From positions 186,001 to 250,000 of the forward strand of contig JAPTHN010000001.1 in the NCBI GenBank assembly GCA_026936325.1: DNA of 64,000 nt, written 5' to 3'. Both the position numbers and the translations under genes were made by a program. The first letter of the stretch is position 1, and each line of letters begins with the position of its first letter. Source of the DNA: Platynereis dumerilii. Its lineage: Eukaryota; Annelida; Polychaeta; Phyllodocida; Nereididae. This document shows positions 47,247 to 59,104 of the stretch, piece by piece. Below the pieces are notes generated by a model. The model searched no databases. It was given only the letters and a program-made list of their open reading frames with translations, and was not told the DNA's origin.

Positions 47247-49325
47247 CTAGTAGACGTAACCGCGAGCGGTAACAAAACTTCACCTACTGTGGTACCAGCA
47301 ACTCGAACAGACACAAGTAGATGAGCAAGTAAAAGGTACATGGAAAAGTACACAGGAATCAGACATAATTATGTAACATGCATACAGACAAGAATACAAG
47401 AATGTTTCCTGTACTTCGAGTACATGCAAGTATGCACAGAAAAACGAGTACATAAACCAGTAGATGAACCAGTGCATGAACCATACAGGAACCGGTACAT
47501 GAACCAGTACATGAACCAATACATGAACCAATACATGAACCAATACATGAACCAATACATGAACCAGTACATCCACCAGTACATCTTCTGCGATTTCTGA
47601 GAACATTGATTTTTCAGGGTCATGTGATCTCTTTGACCATCAGAAATACATGAAATTTTCAGGGTCCGGCGATCTTTTAAACCGTTATAGCTACGACAAC
47701 ATGTTCACAAGATGAAAACTAGAGGCGAATTTGGCCTTTTCAAATCTGTTTACAGATTCTCTGTATCTTAATTAGAACCGGACTTATCGCACATTGAAAT
47801 TATGGTACAATTCAGTAATATGAAATTTAGAAATACCTGAAAAAATGTAGTTTTTTTATTTAAAATCACTGTATAACCAAAACGGTTCAATGAAAACATA
47901 CGTAATTTGCCAGGATTATGTAAACAGATGTTACAAATAGGTCCAGGCAGGTTGATGAAAAAAGGATGATTCCTTCCATGTCGAAATAATAATATATTGT
48001 GAAAATTCGACAAAAAACATGAAATTTTCAGGGTCCGGCGATCTTTTTAACCGTCGGAGCTACGACAAAATGTTCAGAAAATGAAAACTGGAGGAGAATT
48101 TGGCCTTTCCGAATCTGTTTTCAGATTCTCTCTATCTTAATTAGGATCGGAGCTACGGCCGTTTGAAATTACGCTATCTTTGAGAAATGTGAAAAAAAAT
48201 CATAAATTTTTCGCTCGTTTTTTGACCCTTTGACCTTTACTGTGCAACGTAGGTCAATCCGAGGACCTTGTAAATTTACAAGAAGCCTCTAGAGTATTGT
48301 AGCAAGTGCGTCTACCATTTTTGTAACAATATCTAGATTCCTTCTTTGTTAAAAAATATGAAATGTCAAAAATGTAAAATTTTTTGACATGTTTGACCTT
48401 GAGTTTGACCTTGAAAAACATTTTCTAGGTCAAAATAAATATGATTTTCATAATGGCATTGTATGAAAAAGGGGGGTCACCAATGCATTGTAACCCTGTA
48501 CAATCAATATTTCCTTGTCAAAAACGCGGAAATGTGTCATTTTTTAACCTTTGTCGGTTAGCAATATTAAAAAATTTTTCATAAATCCGGCGAAGGAGGT
48601 ACTAAAAATATGATTAGATATTAGGAATAAACAGGCCAATGTTCATCTGTCACCTGTGAATCACGCTGATATCTTAAAAATAACATGGTAAAAAAAATTG
48701 TTGAAAATGGCAACTTTTCAAACTTATTTGGGTCGAATGACCTTGAAAAATGAGGTCAAGGTCAAATTTAAAGGTCAGTATGTGCTTATTAGGTGTATGT
48801 TTGGGTGGGTTTACTATGACATGTTATGAGCTAACATCGATATTTCAAGGTAAAATTCTGGAGGTCACCGGTTTTGGTGACGCGGTATGACTTTAAAGTT
48901 ACGTAACTCAAGAACCGGTACTGCCGATGAAAAATAAAGGGTCGGGCAGATGTCCCGTGACTTTGAGCACGTTTTGGCACCATCGGTATGACTCTACGAC
49001 TTACGGATTCTGAGATCCCGCGATAGACCTCAAACCATAAAAATGGACTTTGTACAATGTGACCTTGACCTACTTTCATGAAAGTAGGTCAAACTGTGAA
49101 GAAAGTGTCTGGGACCTTTCCATGTGCAGGAAAATGAAAACCGGTAATAACCGGATGAGGTACATGCATTTCAAATATTGCAAAATCCGACTTTAAAAGG
49201 CTCTGTGACCTTGAAAAATAGGTCAAGGTCAAATATCAAAAAAACGCGTTCTTAGATTATTGTAGGCTATGTACATGAATTTTTTGAAAACTCTCCGATG
49301 AGTTTGAATAAATAATAAATAATAA
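47247..49325 (+). mobile_element. F2 helitron-like element, copy 2A
   Basis: CTAGTA start, hairpin ACCGC-GA-GCGGT (47259-47270), box AAACTTCACCTA (47275-47286), a 12-bp minisatellite, then a core present twice about 365 bp apart (47653 and 48018: GAAATTTTCAGGGTCCGGCG). The distal part has seven TGACCTTGA/TCAAGGTCA words (48398-49233). It ends in a TAA tail where copy 2B begins; its 3' hairpin was not found. Confidence 0.65.
47455..47580. repeat. 12-bp minisatellite (ACCAGTACATGA) of copy 2A
   Basis: Unit length is a multiple of three, so several frames stay open on both strands. These are not genes. Confidence 0.8.
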
Positions 49326-49690
49326 CTAGTAGACGTAACCGCGAGCGGTAACAAAACTTCACCTACTGTTGTACCAGTAACTCGAACAGACACAAGTAGA
49401 TGAGCAAGTAAAAGGTACATGGAAAAGTACACAGGAATCATACATAATTATGTAACATGAATACAGACAAGAATACAAGAATGTTTCCTGTACATTGCAA
49501 GCATGCACAGAAAAACGAGTACATAAACCAGTACATAAACCAGTACATGAACCAGTGCATGAACCACACATGAACCAGTACATGAACCAGTACATGAACC
49601 AGTACATGAACCAGTACATGAACCAGTACATGAACCAGTACATGAATTAGTGCATGAACCAGTACATGAACCAGTACAGTCCAACTCACA
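49326..49690 (+). mobile_element. F2 copy 2B, 5' end only
   Basis: CTAGTA start, hairpin and box as in 2A, then the 12-bp minisatellite (49510-49680), after which unrelated sequence begins. It starts inside the TAA tail of 2A. Confidence 0.6.
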
Positions 49691-50054
49691 GAACACTGGC
49701 CTGTGTACTGATTGTCACTGATTGATTTACCTAGTTTCGTCTCGTTTTCGTGTGAATTCGTGACCCCCTGGTGTGATTTCATTGACCATGAACTCTTAAT
49801 AGGCAGTAGTATAGCTACAAGTAGCTACTGTATATTCCATGATGCATATTGGGTCCTTTAAGAGCACATGTGTTCAATCTCAGCCTCAGCCATTTATCAA
49901 CTGTTAACCAGCTCCTGAGCTAGCCTCCTTGATTGCCTTTAAAAGGAACCATCTGGAAAAGAGGTGCCAGTTTTACCCCTTCCACAATACAACTGGTAAT
50001 GCTCATATTGCTAATATGTCTCTCTTTTTCTATCTATACATGTATCTATGTATC
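49691..50054. other. Short unassigned stretch
   Basis: Between F2 copy 2B and the hAT element. No gene or repeat recognised. Confidence 0.4.
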
Positions 50055-52642
50055 CAGGGCCGGCGCTAGGGTTGCCAGCACCCTAGGCAAGATAAAGGTA
50101 TGCGCCCCTTTCCTGAGGGGGTCTGGGGGTCCTCCCCCAGGAAATTTGAAATCCTAGATGCTCTGAGATGCATTCTGGAGCATTTGAAACTCAAATAACA
50201 GTGTCATGATCATTGTCTATTTTACATGTAAACACCCAACAAAAATATGTAAGTCCATATGTAATTGCTTATATTTTATCCTGTTCTTTTAGAGATACAT
50301 TTCTATTTAAAATTAGGTACATGTTTATCCCATGCAGCTGTGTTGTTGTAAGTAAAGCCATGTGACTGGCCCATTTATCACAAGGACTACCCCCACCCCA
50401 AAAACACTTTGTAGATACACCATTGTGCCTATCAGTAATTCTAACCTAACCTTGTATGTAACTTGATGACAAGCTTCTGGGCTGCTATGGTACCCCTCTA
50501 CCCCCCTTCTTCTGGTGTCAATTAAATACACTAGCTGTAACTGGAGTGATCATTATTTAATTGAATAAATAGAAAAAAATCATTGAGCATCTGATTTCAT
50601 AATGCAATAACTGATAATAACACAAAATTGAAATAGAGTAACATTTTTAAGCGTCGGAGCAACATCTGACATGGGGGGGGGGGGCTGAACTGGCAGGTCG
50701 GCTGGATGGGGGGGGGGGGTTGGAGGGGGGGGGTCATAGTTTGACATGAAAAAAATAAAACAGTTATAGGCCCACTTCAATTTACACCACCCAGAGAATC
50801 ACTTTGCTGAAGTGATTAATACATACATGATTATTACATATTTTGATACTTGGAACATCCTGCATTTTGCCACAGTTCCAAAAGAAACAAATTCAAGATT
50901 AATTTACGGAGACACACAAGTCTGCAATTTCCTGAAGATCAGTCTTAGCTGGGTCATGGTTGACCTGAGGTAGGTCTTTAGTCTGCTAAGAGATGAGAAT
51001 GACCTCTCTGCAGCAACTGAACATTCAATTCAATAGGCAAAGTAAATGCCTAATATGATTTACCGGAAGTTAAATGTTTTGCACTTAGCGAAAAAAAAAA
51101 AAAGGAGCTGACCAATACTCTTTTGCCTTTTCATATTAAATGTTAGCAAGTATTTTGAATGTCCTCTCCTCTCTCTGGACAAGGTCCGTATGAGGATTAT
51201 CTCAGAGAGGGCCTCCAGGATCCTGTCTCATGACTGAATCACTTTTTCAAAACGTGAATCATGAAACACTATCTTTTGTACATCTGTTTCTCATGATGCA
51301 TCAACTGTGGTCCTTCTCCTTCAGCATCCAGTGAAATATTTGATTCATTTTTAATGGGGGGTTTAGCAGAGCTAAATAACTTGTAAATGCACCCTTTATT
51401 CAATAGCTACACCAGAGACAGACTCCTCAACACGGTGACAACAGGACCTACATGGCTTCCAGAATTATAAACAGTTCATGGTTTATCAAGACTGTTGACA
51501 GCTGCAGTTTAGGACCTTTTAGAAGTGCCACTTTCAGCTCGAAGGAAACATTATTTGTACAGTGTAGCCACATAGTCCTGAACACATGTTATGTGTAAAG
51601 TCCTTGGCTGTTGACTGGCATTGTTTTTGTTTTAAAACATTGAATAATTCAACATTGTGACATCCTGAACCTGGGGGGGGGGGGGGCTGAATGATATTTC
51701 AGCCCCCCTTACCTCCAACCTGGGGGGGGGGCTGTCGCCCCCACAGCCCCCCCCCGCTCTGACACCTATGAATTGTAGCATGTGTAGGGCTTACTTCAGA
51801 TACGTTTTACAGCAAGAAAGCCTGAAACAATATCATATAATCAAATGATGATCAAATGATGATCAAATGATGATCAAATGATTAGCTTCCAGGATGCAGG
51901 ATCCTTTGATGGGTCGACTGGGGTGAGATTATCATCATTCTTTAATGAAAAGAAAAGGGTTTTAAAATTGATTAGCAAATTAGGCCTACTTCAGTGCAGC
52001 AACTGTTTATGTTATATATATTTGTTTAATGGTGTTTTCCTTGAACTGCATTTCCCCCTTTCAGGAATGAGTGCTTTTTCTGTCACATAGGTAGGCCTCG
52101 TGACAAAATAATGGTAGGCCCTAAGAATATCCACCGGATATTTTTGTTATAACTTCATAAAACAATGTATCTTGTGGTCAGGGAAAGCTAAGCTTAACAA
52201 GCTTATTAAAATGAGAAGTGAGGATGTATAAAAAGGAAATTTTGTCCCTGCTTCACCCACCCAGGGTGGCCAGAATGTTCTCTCCTGAGACCCATCACCC
52301 CCTTCAAGGTACCCTCCCCCCCCCCATCCCTCTTTAACCACTTGTGAGAACTTTGTGACAAGTGGGCTGGGTGGGCATCCTCATAACTCAGGGCTCCCTA
52401 ACCAAGAGAGTGAATTCAAGCTCTGTGGTAGGAGAATGTAGGTGGGGGGGGGGGGCGATTTGGTGACTTGTGCTGCATGCTTGTTTTCACTTAAAGGTTT
52501 TTGAGTCGTCTGTCACACATTTGTGTTCTTTGTCAGTCTGTTAAATCTTTTTTTTTATTTTTTTCGGCCCTCAGTGTATGCGCCCCCCTTTGCCCGCGCC
52601 CTAGGCAGCTGCCTAGTTCGCCTAATGGTTGCGCTGGCCCTG
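50055..52642. mobile_element. Decayed hAT element
   Basis: Inverted ends CAGGGCCGGCGC and GCGCTGGCCCTG (one mismatch), typical of hAT; flanking octamers TATGTATC and TTTGTATG agree at 6 of 8 places. Inside are a hAT transposase C-terminal remnant (50904-51014), several long G-runs (50673, 50710, 51675, 51722, 52442) and otherwise broken sequence. Confidence 0.6.
50904..51014 (-). pseudogene. hAT transposase C-terminal (hATC dimerisation) remnant
   Basis: Minus-strand frame of 36 residues ending in TAA, beginning AAERSFSSLSRLKTYLRSTM. The ERSFS..RLKTYLRSTM pattern is the hallmark of the hATC dimerisation domain in MYM/TTF-type hAT transposases. Upstream frames are broken. Confidence 0.7.
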
Positions 52643-52647
52643 TTTGT

Positions 52648-52692
52648 ATGTATGTATCTATTTATGTATCTATCTATCTATCTATCTATTTG
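52648..52692. repeat. TATC/TATG microsatellite
   Basis: TGTATGTATCTATTTATGTATCTATC-like run adjoining the right end of the hAT element; described here by its tetramers TATC and TATG. Confidence 0.75.
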
Positions 52693-53129
52693 TTGCAAAA
52701 ATGTCTGTTAATAAAACCTTTGAAGCTTATATCAGGCCTGGTATATATTAATGTCTTGTAGTTTTATCTTTAAGAAATACATTAATTTTATCAGCAGACA
52801 AGCCACTGTACCCCTGGTTTCTGATTCTCAAACTCTCGGCAAATTGACATCCTTTCTTGTTGCCACCCTCTCTCCCAGTCCAATGAAGCAGACTGACTGG
52901 GGGTAGTGGATTTGGCAAACATCCCTCCTGGGCAAGTGGTGTCCCAAATGACCCTTCCACCCCCCCCCCCTCTTTGAGTTGAAGCCCTGCAAAATGTGCA
53001 TCTCTTGGTGATGAGATTTTAGCTTTGGAGTAATTAATATGCAATAAGAACTGAAAAAATAGGAAAATGTAAACATTTAGATATTAGTGCAATCTGATTG
53101 AAGTGAATCATTCCAAACCATTAATGTAC

Positions 53130-53425
53130 ATCATATTTGGGTACAAGAAGAAAGGAAGAAGGGAGAAAGAAGGAACGAAAAAGGAAGGAAGAAGGAAGGA
53201 AGAAGGAAGGAAGAAGGAAGGAAGGAAGAAAAAGGAATACAAGAGAGAAAAGGAAAAGGAAGGAAGGAAAATCAAAGAAGAAAGGAATGAGAAGAAGGAA
53301 GGAGGAGAAGGTAAAGACTGAAGAACAAAGCAAGGAGAAAAAAGCCAGGAGAATGAAGCAAGAAGAAGGAAACGAGGTGAAGGAAGCAAGAAGGCAGAAG
53401 CAAGGAGAAGGAAGGAATGAGTTCT
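53130..53425. repeat. Polypurine tract (GGAAGAA)n
   Basis: About 300 bp of nearly pure A/G on the plus strand. Open frames on both strands (K/E/R-rich or F/S/L-rich) are composition artefacts. Confidence 0.85.
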
Positions 53426-53689
53426 ATTGAGGTTAACTTTGATATAGGCCTAATGCAGCAATACACTGTATGTTTTAGGCCTATTGCTGGGTAAATTCAG
53501 GAGGGGGAGGAGTAGGCAGGGTGCAATATGCACATTTGGCTGGCCAGACTTGGCTGGCAAGTGCCAGCCACTGGCTGCCTTGCAAGGCTGCCCTGCTGTG
53601 CCATGCCCCCCTCCAAAATGTCTGGTAAATTAGCTGAACTCCACTGGATAAACACATTGATAGCTATGTGCATTTACAGGCAAATCAAC

Positions 53690-53800
53690 TTACAGATAAA
53701 GAGATTGATACATATAGATAGATACATAGATACGTCCATAAATACAAAGATACATATAGATAGATACATAGATAGGTCCATAAATACTAAGATACATTGA
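53690..53800. repeat. ATAGATACATAGATA microsatellite
   Basis: Tandem mixture of ATAGATAC and GTCCATAAATAC units; a longer period of about 48 bp is visible twice. Confidence 0.7.
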
Positions 53801-53999
53801 TAAACAGACACACATAATGAATTGACATCAGATACATATAAAATGATACAGTATATACATATATACATTATACATAGATACACTGATACACATATAGATA
53901 GTTCTATGTAGATATTAATTTAGAATAGAATAGAATAAGAAGATTTGAGATTATATTAGAGGAGAGGACTGTTGTGTGTTGTGTATTCGCTGGCTCTGC

Positions 54000-55795
54000 A
54001 GGAAAATACATGGAAATTTTCAGAGTCCGGCGATCTTTCAAACCATCACAGCTACGACAAAATGTTCACAAGATGAAAACTAGAGGAGAATTTGGTCTTT
54101 TCAAATCTGTTTACAGATTCTCTGTATCTTAATTAGAACCAGAGTTATCGCAGATTGAAATTATGGTACAATTCAAGAATATGAACTTTAGAAATACCTG
54201 AAAAACTGTAGTTTTTAACTTAAAATCACTGTATAACCAAAACGGTTCACTGAAAACATATATAATTTGCCAGGATTATGTAAACAGATGTTACAAAGAG
54301 GTTCAGGCAGGTTGATCAAAAAAGGATGATTCCTTCCTTGTCAAAATAATGATATATTATGAAAATTCGGAAAAAAACATGAAATTTTCAGGGTCCGGCG
54401 ATCTTTTTAACCGTCGTAGCTACGACAAAATGTTCAGAAAATGAAAACTAGAGGAGAATATGGCCTTTCCAAATCTGTTTTTAAATTTTCTCTATCTTAA
54501 TTAGGACCGGAGCTACGGCCGTTTGAAATTACGCTATCTTTGAGAAATGTGAAAAAAAATCATAAATTTTTCGCTCGTTTTTCGACCTTTTGACCTTTAC
54601 AGTGCAACGTAGGCCGGTCCGAGGACCTTGAAAATTTACAGGAAGCTTCTAGAGTATTATAGCAAGTATGTCTACAATTTTTGTAACAATATCTTGATTC
54701 CTTCTCTGTAAAAAAATACGAAATGTAAAAAATGCAAAAATTATTGTCATGTTTGACCTTGAGTTTGACCTTGAAAAACATTTTCTAGGTCAAAATTATT
54801 ATGCTATTCAGAAAGGCAGTAGGTAACAAAGGGGGGGTCAGTCATGCATTGCAACCCTGTAGAATGAATATTCTCTGTCAAATATGCAGAAATGTGTCAT
54901 TTTTTAGCATTTGTCGGTTAGGAATATTTGAAAATTTTTCATAAATCCGGAGAAGGAGGTACACAAAATATGATTAGATATTATGAATAAGCAGGCCAAT
55001 GTTCATCTGTCACCAGTAAATCACAGTGATATCTTGAAAAAAACATGGTGAAAAAAATTGCTGAAAATGGCACTTTTTCAAACTTTTTTGGGTCAAATGA
55101 CCTTGAAAAATGAGGTCAAGGTCAAATTTAAAGGTCATTTTGGGCTTATTAGGTCTAAGTTTGGGGGGGTTTACTATGACATGTTATGAGCTAACATCGA
55201 TATTTCAAGGTGAAATTCTCAAGGTCACCGGTTTTGGTGACGCGGTATGACTTTAAAATTGCATAACTCAAGAACCGTTAACCAAAATGAAAAATGAAAA
55301 GTTGATGCAAATGTCCCGTGAGTTTGGGCATGTTTTGGCACCATCAGTATGACTCTACGACTTACGGATTCTGAGATCCCGCGATAGACCTTAAACCATA
55401 AAAATGGACTTTGTACAATGTGACCTTGACCTACTTTCATGAAAATGGGTCACACTGTGTAGAAAGTGTCTGGGACCTCTCCATGTACCAGAAAGTGAAA
55501 ACCGGTAATAAGCGGACGAGGTACATGTATTTGAAATATTGCGAAATCCGACTTTGAAAGGCCCTGTGACCTTGAAAAATAGGTCAAGGTCAATTTTTTC
55601 AAAATTGTTCTCTTGTATTTTTGTAGGCTACGTATATGAATTTTTTGAACATTTTCCGAAGAGGTTTATCCGGGAAGAATAATAAAAATAATACCGATTA
55701 CACCGATTACAAGAAACTTCACCTATGTGTAGGTGAAGTTTAATAATACCGATTACAAGAGACTTCACCTATGTGTAGGTGAAGTTTAATAATAA
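54000..55795 (+). mobile_element. F2 helitron-like element, copy 2C (5' truncated)
   Basis: Starts within the first core (54010), second core at 54378, then the TGACCTTGA-rich part and a TAA tail with two 3' hairpin units (55714-55741 and about 55760-55787; stem AAACTTCACCTA, loop TGTG). It lacks the CTAGTA head and minisatellite. Confidence 0.65.
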
Positions 55796-55801
55796 TAATA
55801 G

Positions 55802-56735
55802 GTTACTTGTATAGCGCTAGATCCAGCATGATCGCTATATAGAATTTTCAATGTACCTCCCTCTGAGGTGACCCCAAGCCTTGCAATATAATAGGCAAAA
55901 AAAAAAAAAAAAACGGGCATCGGTCAGCCTAAATTTCTTAATTATGGGCCGAGAAAGTTGTGCAATACCTCTATTTCAGATAAAATTGGCATGAGGAACT
56001 CATTTTTCACGTTTTTGAATTGTTAAAACCATCCTTTCTTATGTTTTATTGAAAAAATGTCAATTTAGTAGATCGCAAAAACACCGTTCACCACCTATCA
56101 AAATGATGATGTCACAGAGACAATGTAAAGGTACCATGTCGAAGGCCGTTCTTTAGGGAACATTCTCACGCCATCTCTGTCCAATATGCCTGGTCGTGAC
56201 CTAGTTTTCAAGCAAATTGTGCAAAAGAGACATTTTATGCATTCTCTCGGTTAAAAATGATCCAATTTTCTTCATTTTGGCATGAGAGACAGTCCTACCA
56301 GTCTTCTCCAGTAATCTGGAGAGATATTTCACCATTCACTCAAAACCAGGGAGGCTAGGGTTACAGATTGCACCTCAAAAAGTCTCATAATGGGCGTTTT
56401 TTTAAAAAATGAGAGGCCAATAATGAAACTCAAAGTGGACGTAGCCTAGGATATGAGACAACTTTTGGTACCTTTTTCAGGTTTGTAAATACATTTTCCT
56501 AGATGCTACGACAGTTTCTAAAAAACGGAAAAGTGGAGGTTTTTCCCCATTTTCCCCAGGAATAAAGGACCAATTTCAGATTTGGTATTTTTTGCATGTA
56601 GGTCTCTTGGTCACCATTCCTAGACTGTAATTTTTTTTTTCACTGCTATACCTCCTTATAGGTTATTTAGAGGTGCCAAACGAAACCCTAATTCGCTTGG
56701 ACTTATAAAAAAAAAAAAAAAAAAAAAAAAAAGCG
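55802..56735. other. Unassigned insertion-like stretch with A-runs
   Basis: Begins ACTTGTATAGCGCTAGATCC next to the F2 tail and ends in a long A-run (56707-56733); another A-run lies at 55897-55914. It looks like a retroposed or LINE/SINE-derived piece, but no family is recognised. Confidence 0.3.
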
Positions 56736-57113
56736 AAATAAATTTTGTTCTTACATATTGCCTTTGTTGTGTCTGTTTCACCCCCCCCCCTGCTCACTCG
56801 CACTCTCACTACTGACTGTGTAACTTTGTGTAGGGTGGTGAAATGTCATCAGCCACAGTTACAGTACCACCATTTGCATGTAGATGACCTTCTGATATCA
56901 AAGTCAAGGCCATTCATATTTTGCATTTGCTATCACAGGCCTGCAGCTACTCCTGTGTGTGCCAAGTATCATCCACTTCCCTCCATTTAAATTGAAGTTC
57001 TAAAAAGATGATAACAACTTTTTTTTTCGGGGAGGCCTCATGACACAGGATACACCCCCCTCCATTTTGTTATTCCTGTACTATCTGCTACCCCCCCCCC
57101 CCCATTTTACCAG

Positions 57114-59104
57114 ACAGGTTGATCAGAAAGGATGATTCCTTCCTTGTCAAAATATTGATATATTGTGAAAATTTGTAACATGCATACAGACAAGAATACA
57201 AGAATGTTTCCTTTACATTTAGTACATGCAAGTATGCACAGAAAAACGAGTACATAAACCAGTACATGAACCTGTGCAAGAACCATACATGAACCAGTTC
57301 ATGAACCAGTACATGAACCAATACATGAACCAGTACATCCACCAGTACATCCACCAGTACATCTTCTGCGATTTCTGAGAACATCGATTTTTCAGGGTCA
57401 TGTGATCTCTTTGACCATCAGAAAAACATGAAATTTTCAGGTCCGGCTATCTTTTAAACTGTCATAGCTACTGCAAAATATTCAGAAGATGAAAACTAGG
57501 GGAGAATTTGGCCTTTTCAAATCTGTTTTCAGATTCTCGGTATCTTAATTAGGACCGGAGTTATCGCATATTGAAATTATGGTACAATTCAGGAATATGA
57601 ACTTTAGAAATACCTAAAAAATGTAGTTTTTAACTTAAAATCACTGTATAACCAAAATGGTTGAATGAAAACATACATAATTTGCCAGGATTATGTAAAC
57701 AGATGTTACAAATAGGTCCAGGCAGGTTGATCAAAAAAGGATGATTCCTTCCTTGTCAAAATAATGATAAATTGTGAAAATTTGACAAAAAACATGAAAT
57801 TTTCAGGGTCCGGCGATCTTTTTAACCATCGTAGCTACGACAAAATGTTCAGAAAATGAAAACTAGAGGAGAATATGGCCTTTCCAAATCTGTTTTCAGA
57901 TTCCCTCTATCTTAATTAGGACCGGAGCTACGGCTGTTTGAAATGACGCTATCTTTGAGAAATGTGAAAAAAAATCATAAATTTTTCGCTCGTTTTTTGA
58001 CCTTTTGACCTTTACAGTGCAACGTAGGCCAGTCCGAGGACCTTGAAAATTTACAGGAAGCTTCTAGAGTATTGTAGCAAGTATGTCTACAATTTTTGTA
58101 ACAATATCTTGATTCCTTCTCTGTTAAAAAATAAGAAATGTAAAAAATGCAAAAATTTTTGTCATGTTTGACCTTGAGTTTGACCTTGAAAAACATTTTC
58201 TAGGTCAAAATTAATATGCTATTCAGAAAGGCAGTAGGTAACAAAGGGGGGGTCAGTCATACATTGCAACCCTGTAGAATGAATATTTCCCTGTCAAATA
58301 TGCAGAAATGTGTCATTTTTTAGCATTTGTCGGTTAGGAATATTTGAAAATTTTTCATAAATCCGGAGAAGGAGGTAGACAAAATATGATTAGATATTAT
58401 GGATAAGCAGGCCAATGTTCATCTGTCACGAGTAAATCACAGTGATATCTTGAAAAGAACATGGTGAAAAAAATTGCTGAAAATGGCACTTTTTCAAACT
58501 TTTCTGGGTCAAATGACCTTGAAAAATGAGGTCAAGGTCAAATTTATAGGTCATTTTGGGCTTATTAGGTGTATGTTTGGGGGGGTTTACTATGACATGT
58601 TATGAGCTAACATCGATATTTCAAGGTGAAATTCTCAAGGTCACCGGTTTTCGTGACGCGGTATGACTTTAAAATTGCATAACTCAAGAACCGGTAATCA
58701 AAATGAAAAATTAAAAGTTGATGCAAATGTCCCGTGAGTTTGGGCATGTTTTGGCACCATCAGTATGACTCTACGACTTACGGATTCTGAGATCCCGCGA
58801 TATACCTTAAACCATAAAAATGGACTTTGTACAACGTGACCTTGACCTACTTTCATGAAAGTAGGTCAAACTGTGAAGAAGGTGTCTGGGACCTTTCCAT
58901 GTACCGGAAGATGAAAACCGGTAATAACCGGATGAGGTACATGTATTTGAAATATTACGAAATCCGACTTTGAAAGGCCCTGTGACCTTGAAAAATAGGT
59001 CAAGGTCAATTTTTTCAAAATGATTCTCTTGTATTTTTGTAGGCTACGTATATGAATTTTTTGAACATTTTCCGAAGAGGTTTATCCGGCAAGAATAATA
59101 ATAA
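57114..59104 (+). mobile_element. F2 helitron-like element, copy 2D (rearranged 5' end)
   Basis: A short piece from between the cores (CAGGTTGATCAGAAAGGATG) is joined to the minisatellite region (57245-57365), then both cores (57433, 57794) and the full distal part follow. It ends in a TAA tail at 59104 where copy 2E begins. Confidence 0.6.

Noticed and set aside
47280-49782. Open frames rich in MNQY, FMYW, VHVL or CTGS on both strands
   Set aside because: They are translations of a minisatellite whose unit is a multiple of three; several frames stay open by arithmetic and none has gene context.
53103-53466. K/E-rich and F/S/L-rich ORFs
   Set aside because: Polypurine tract artefacts.
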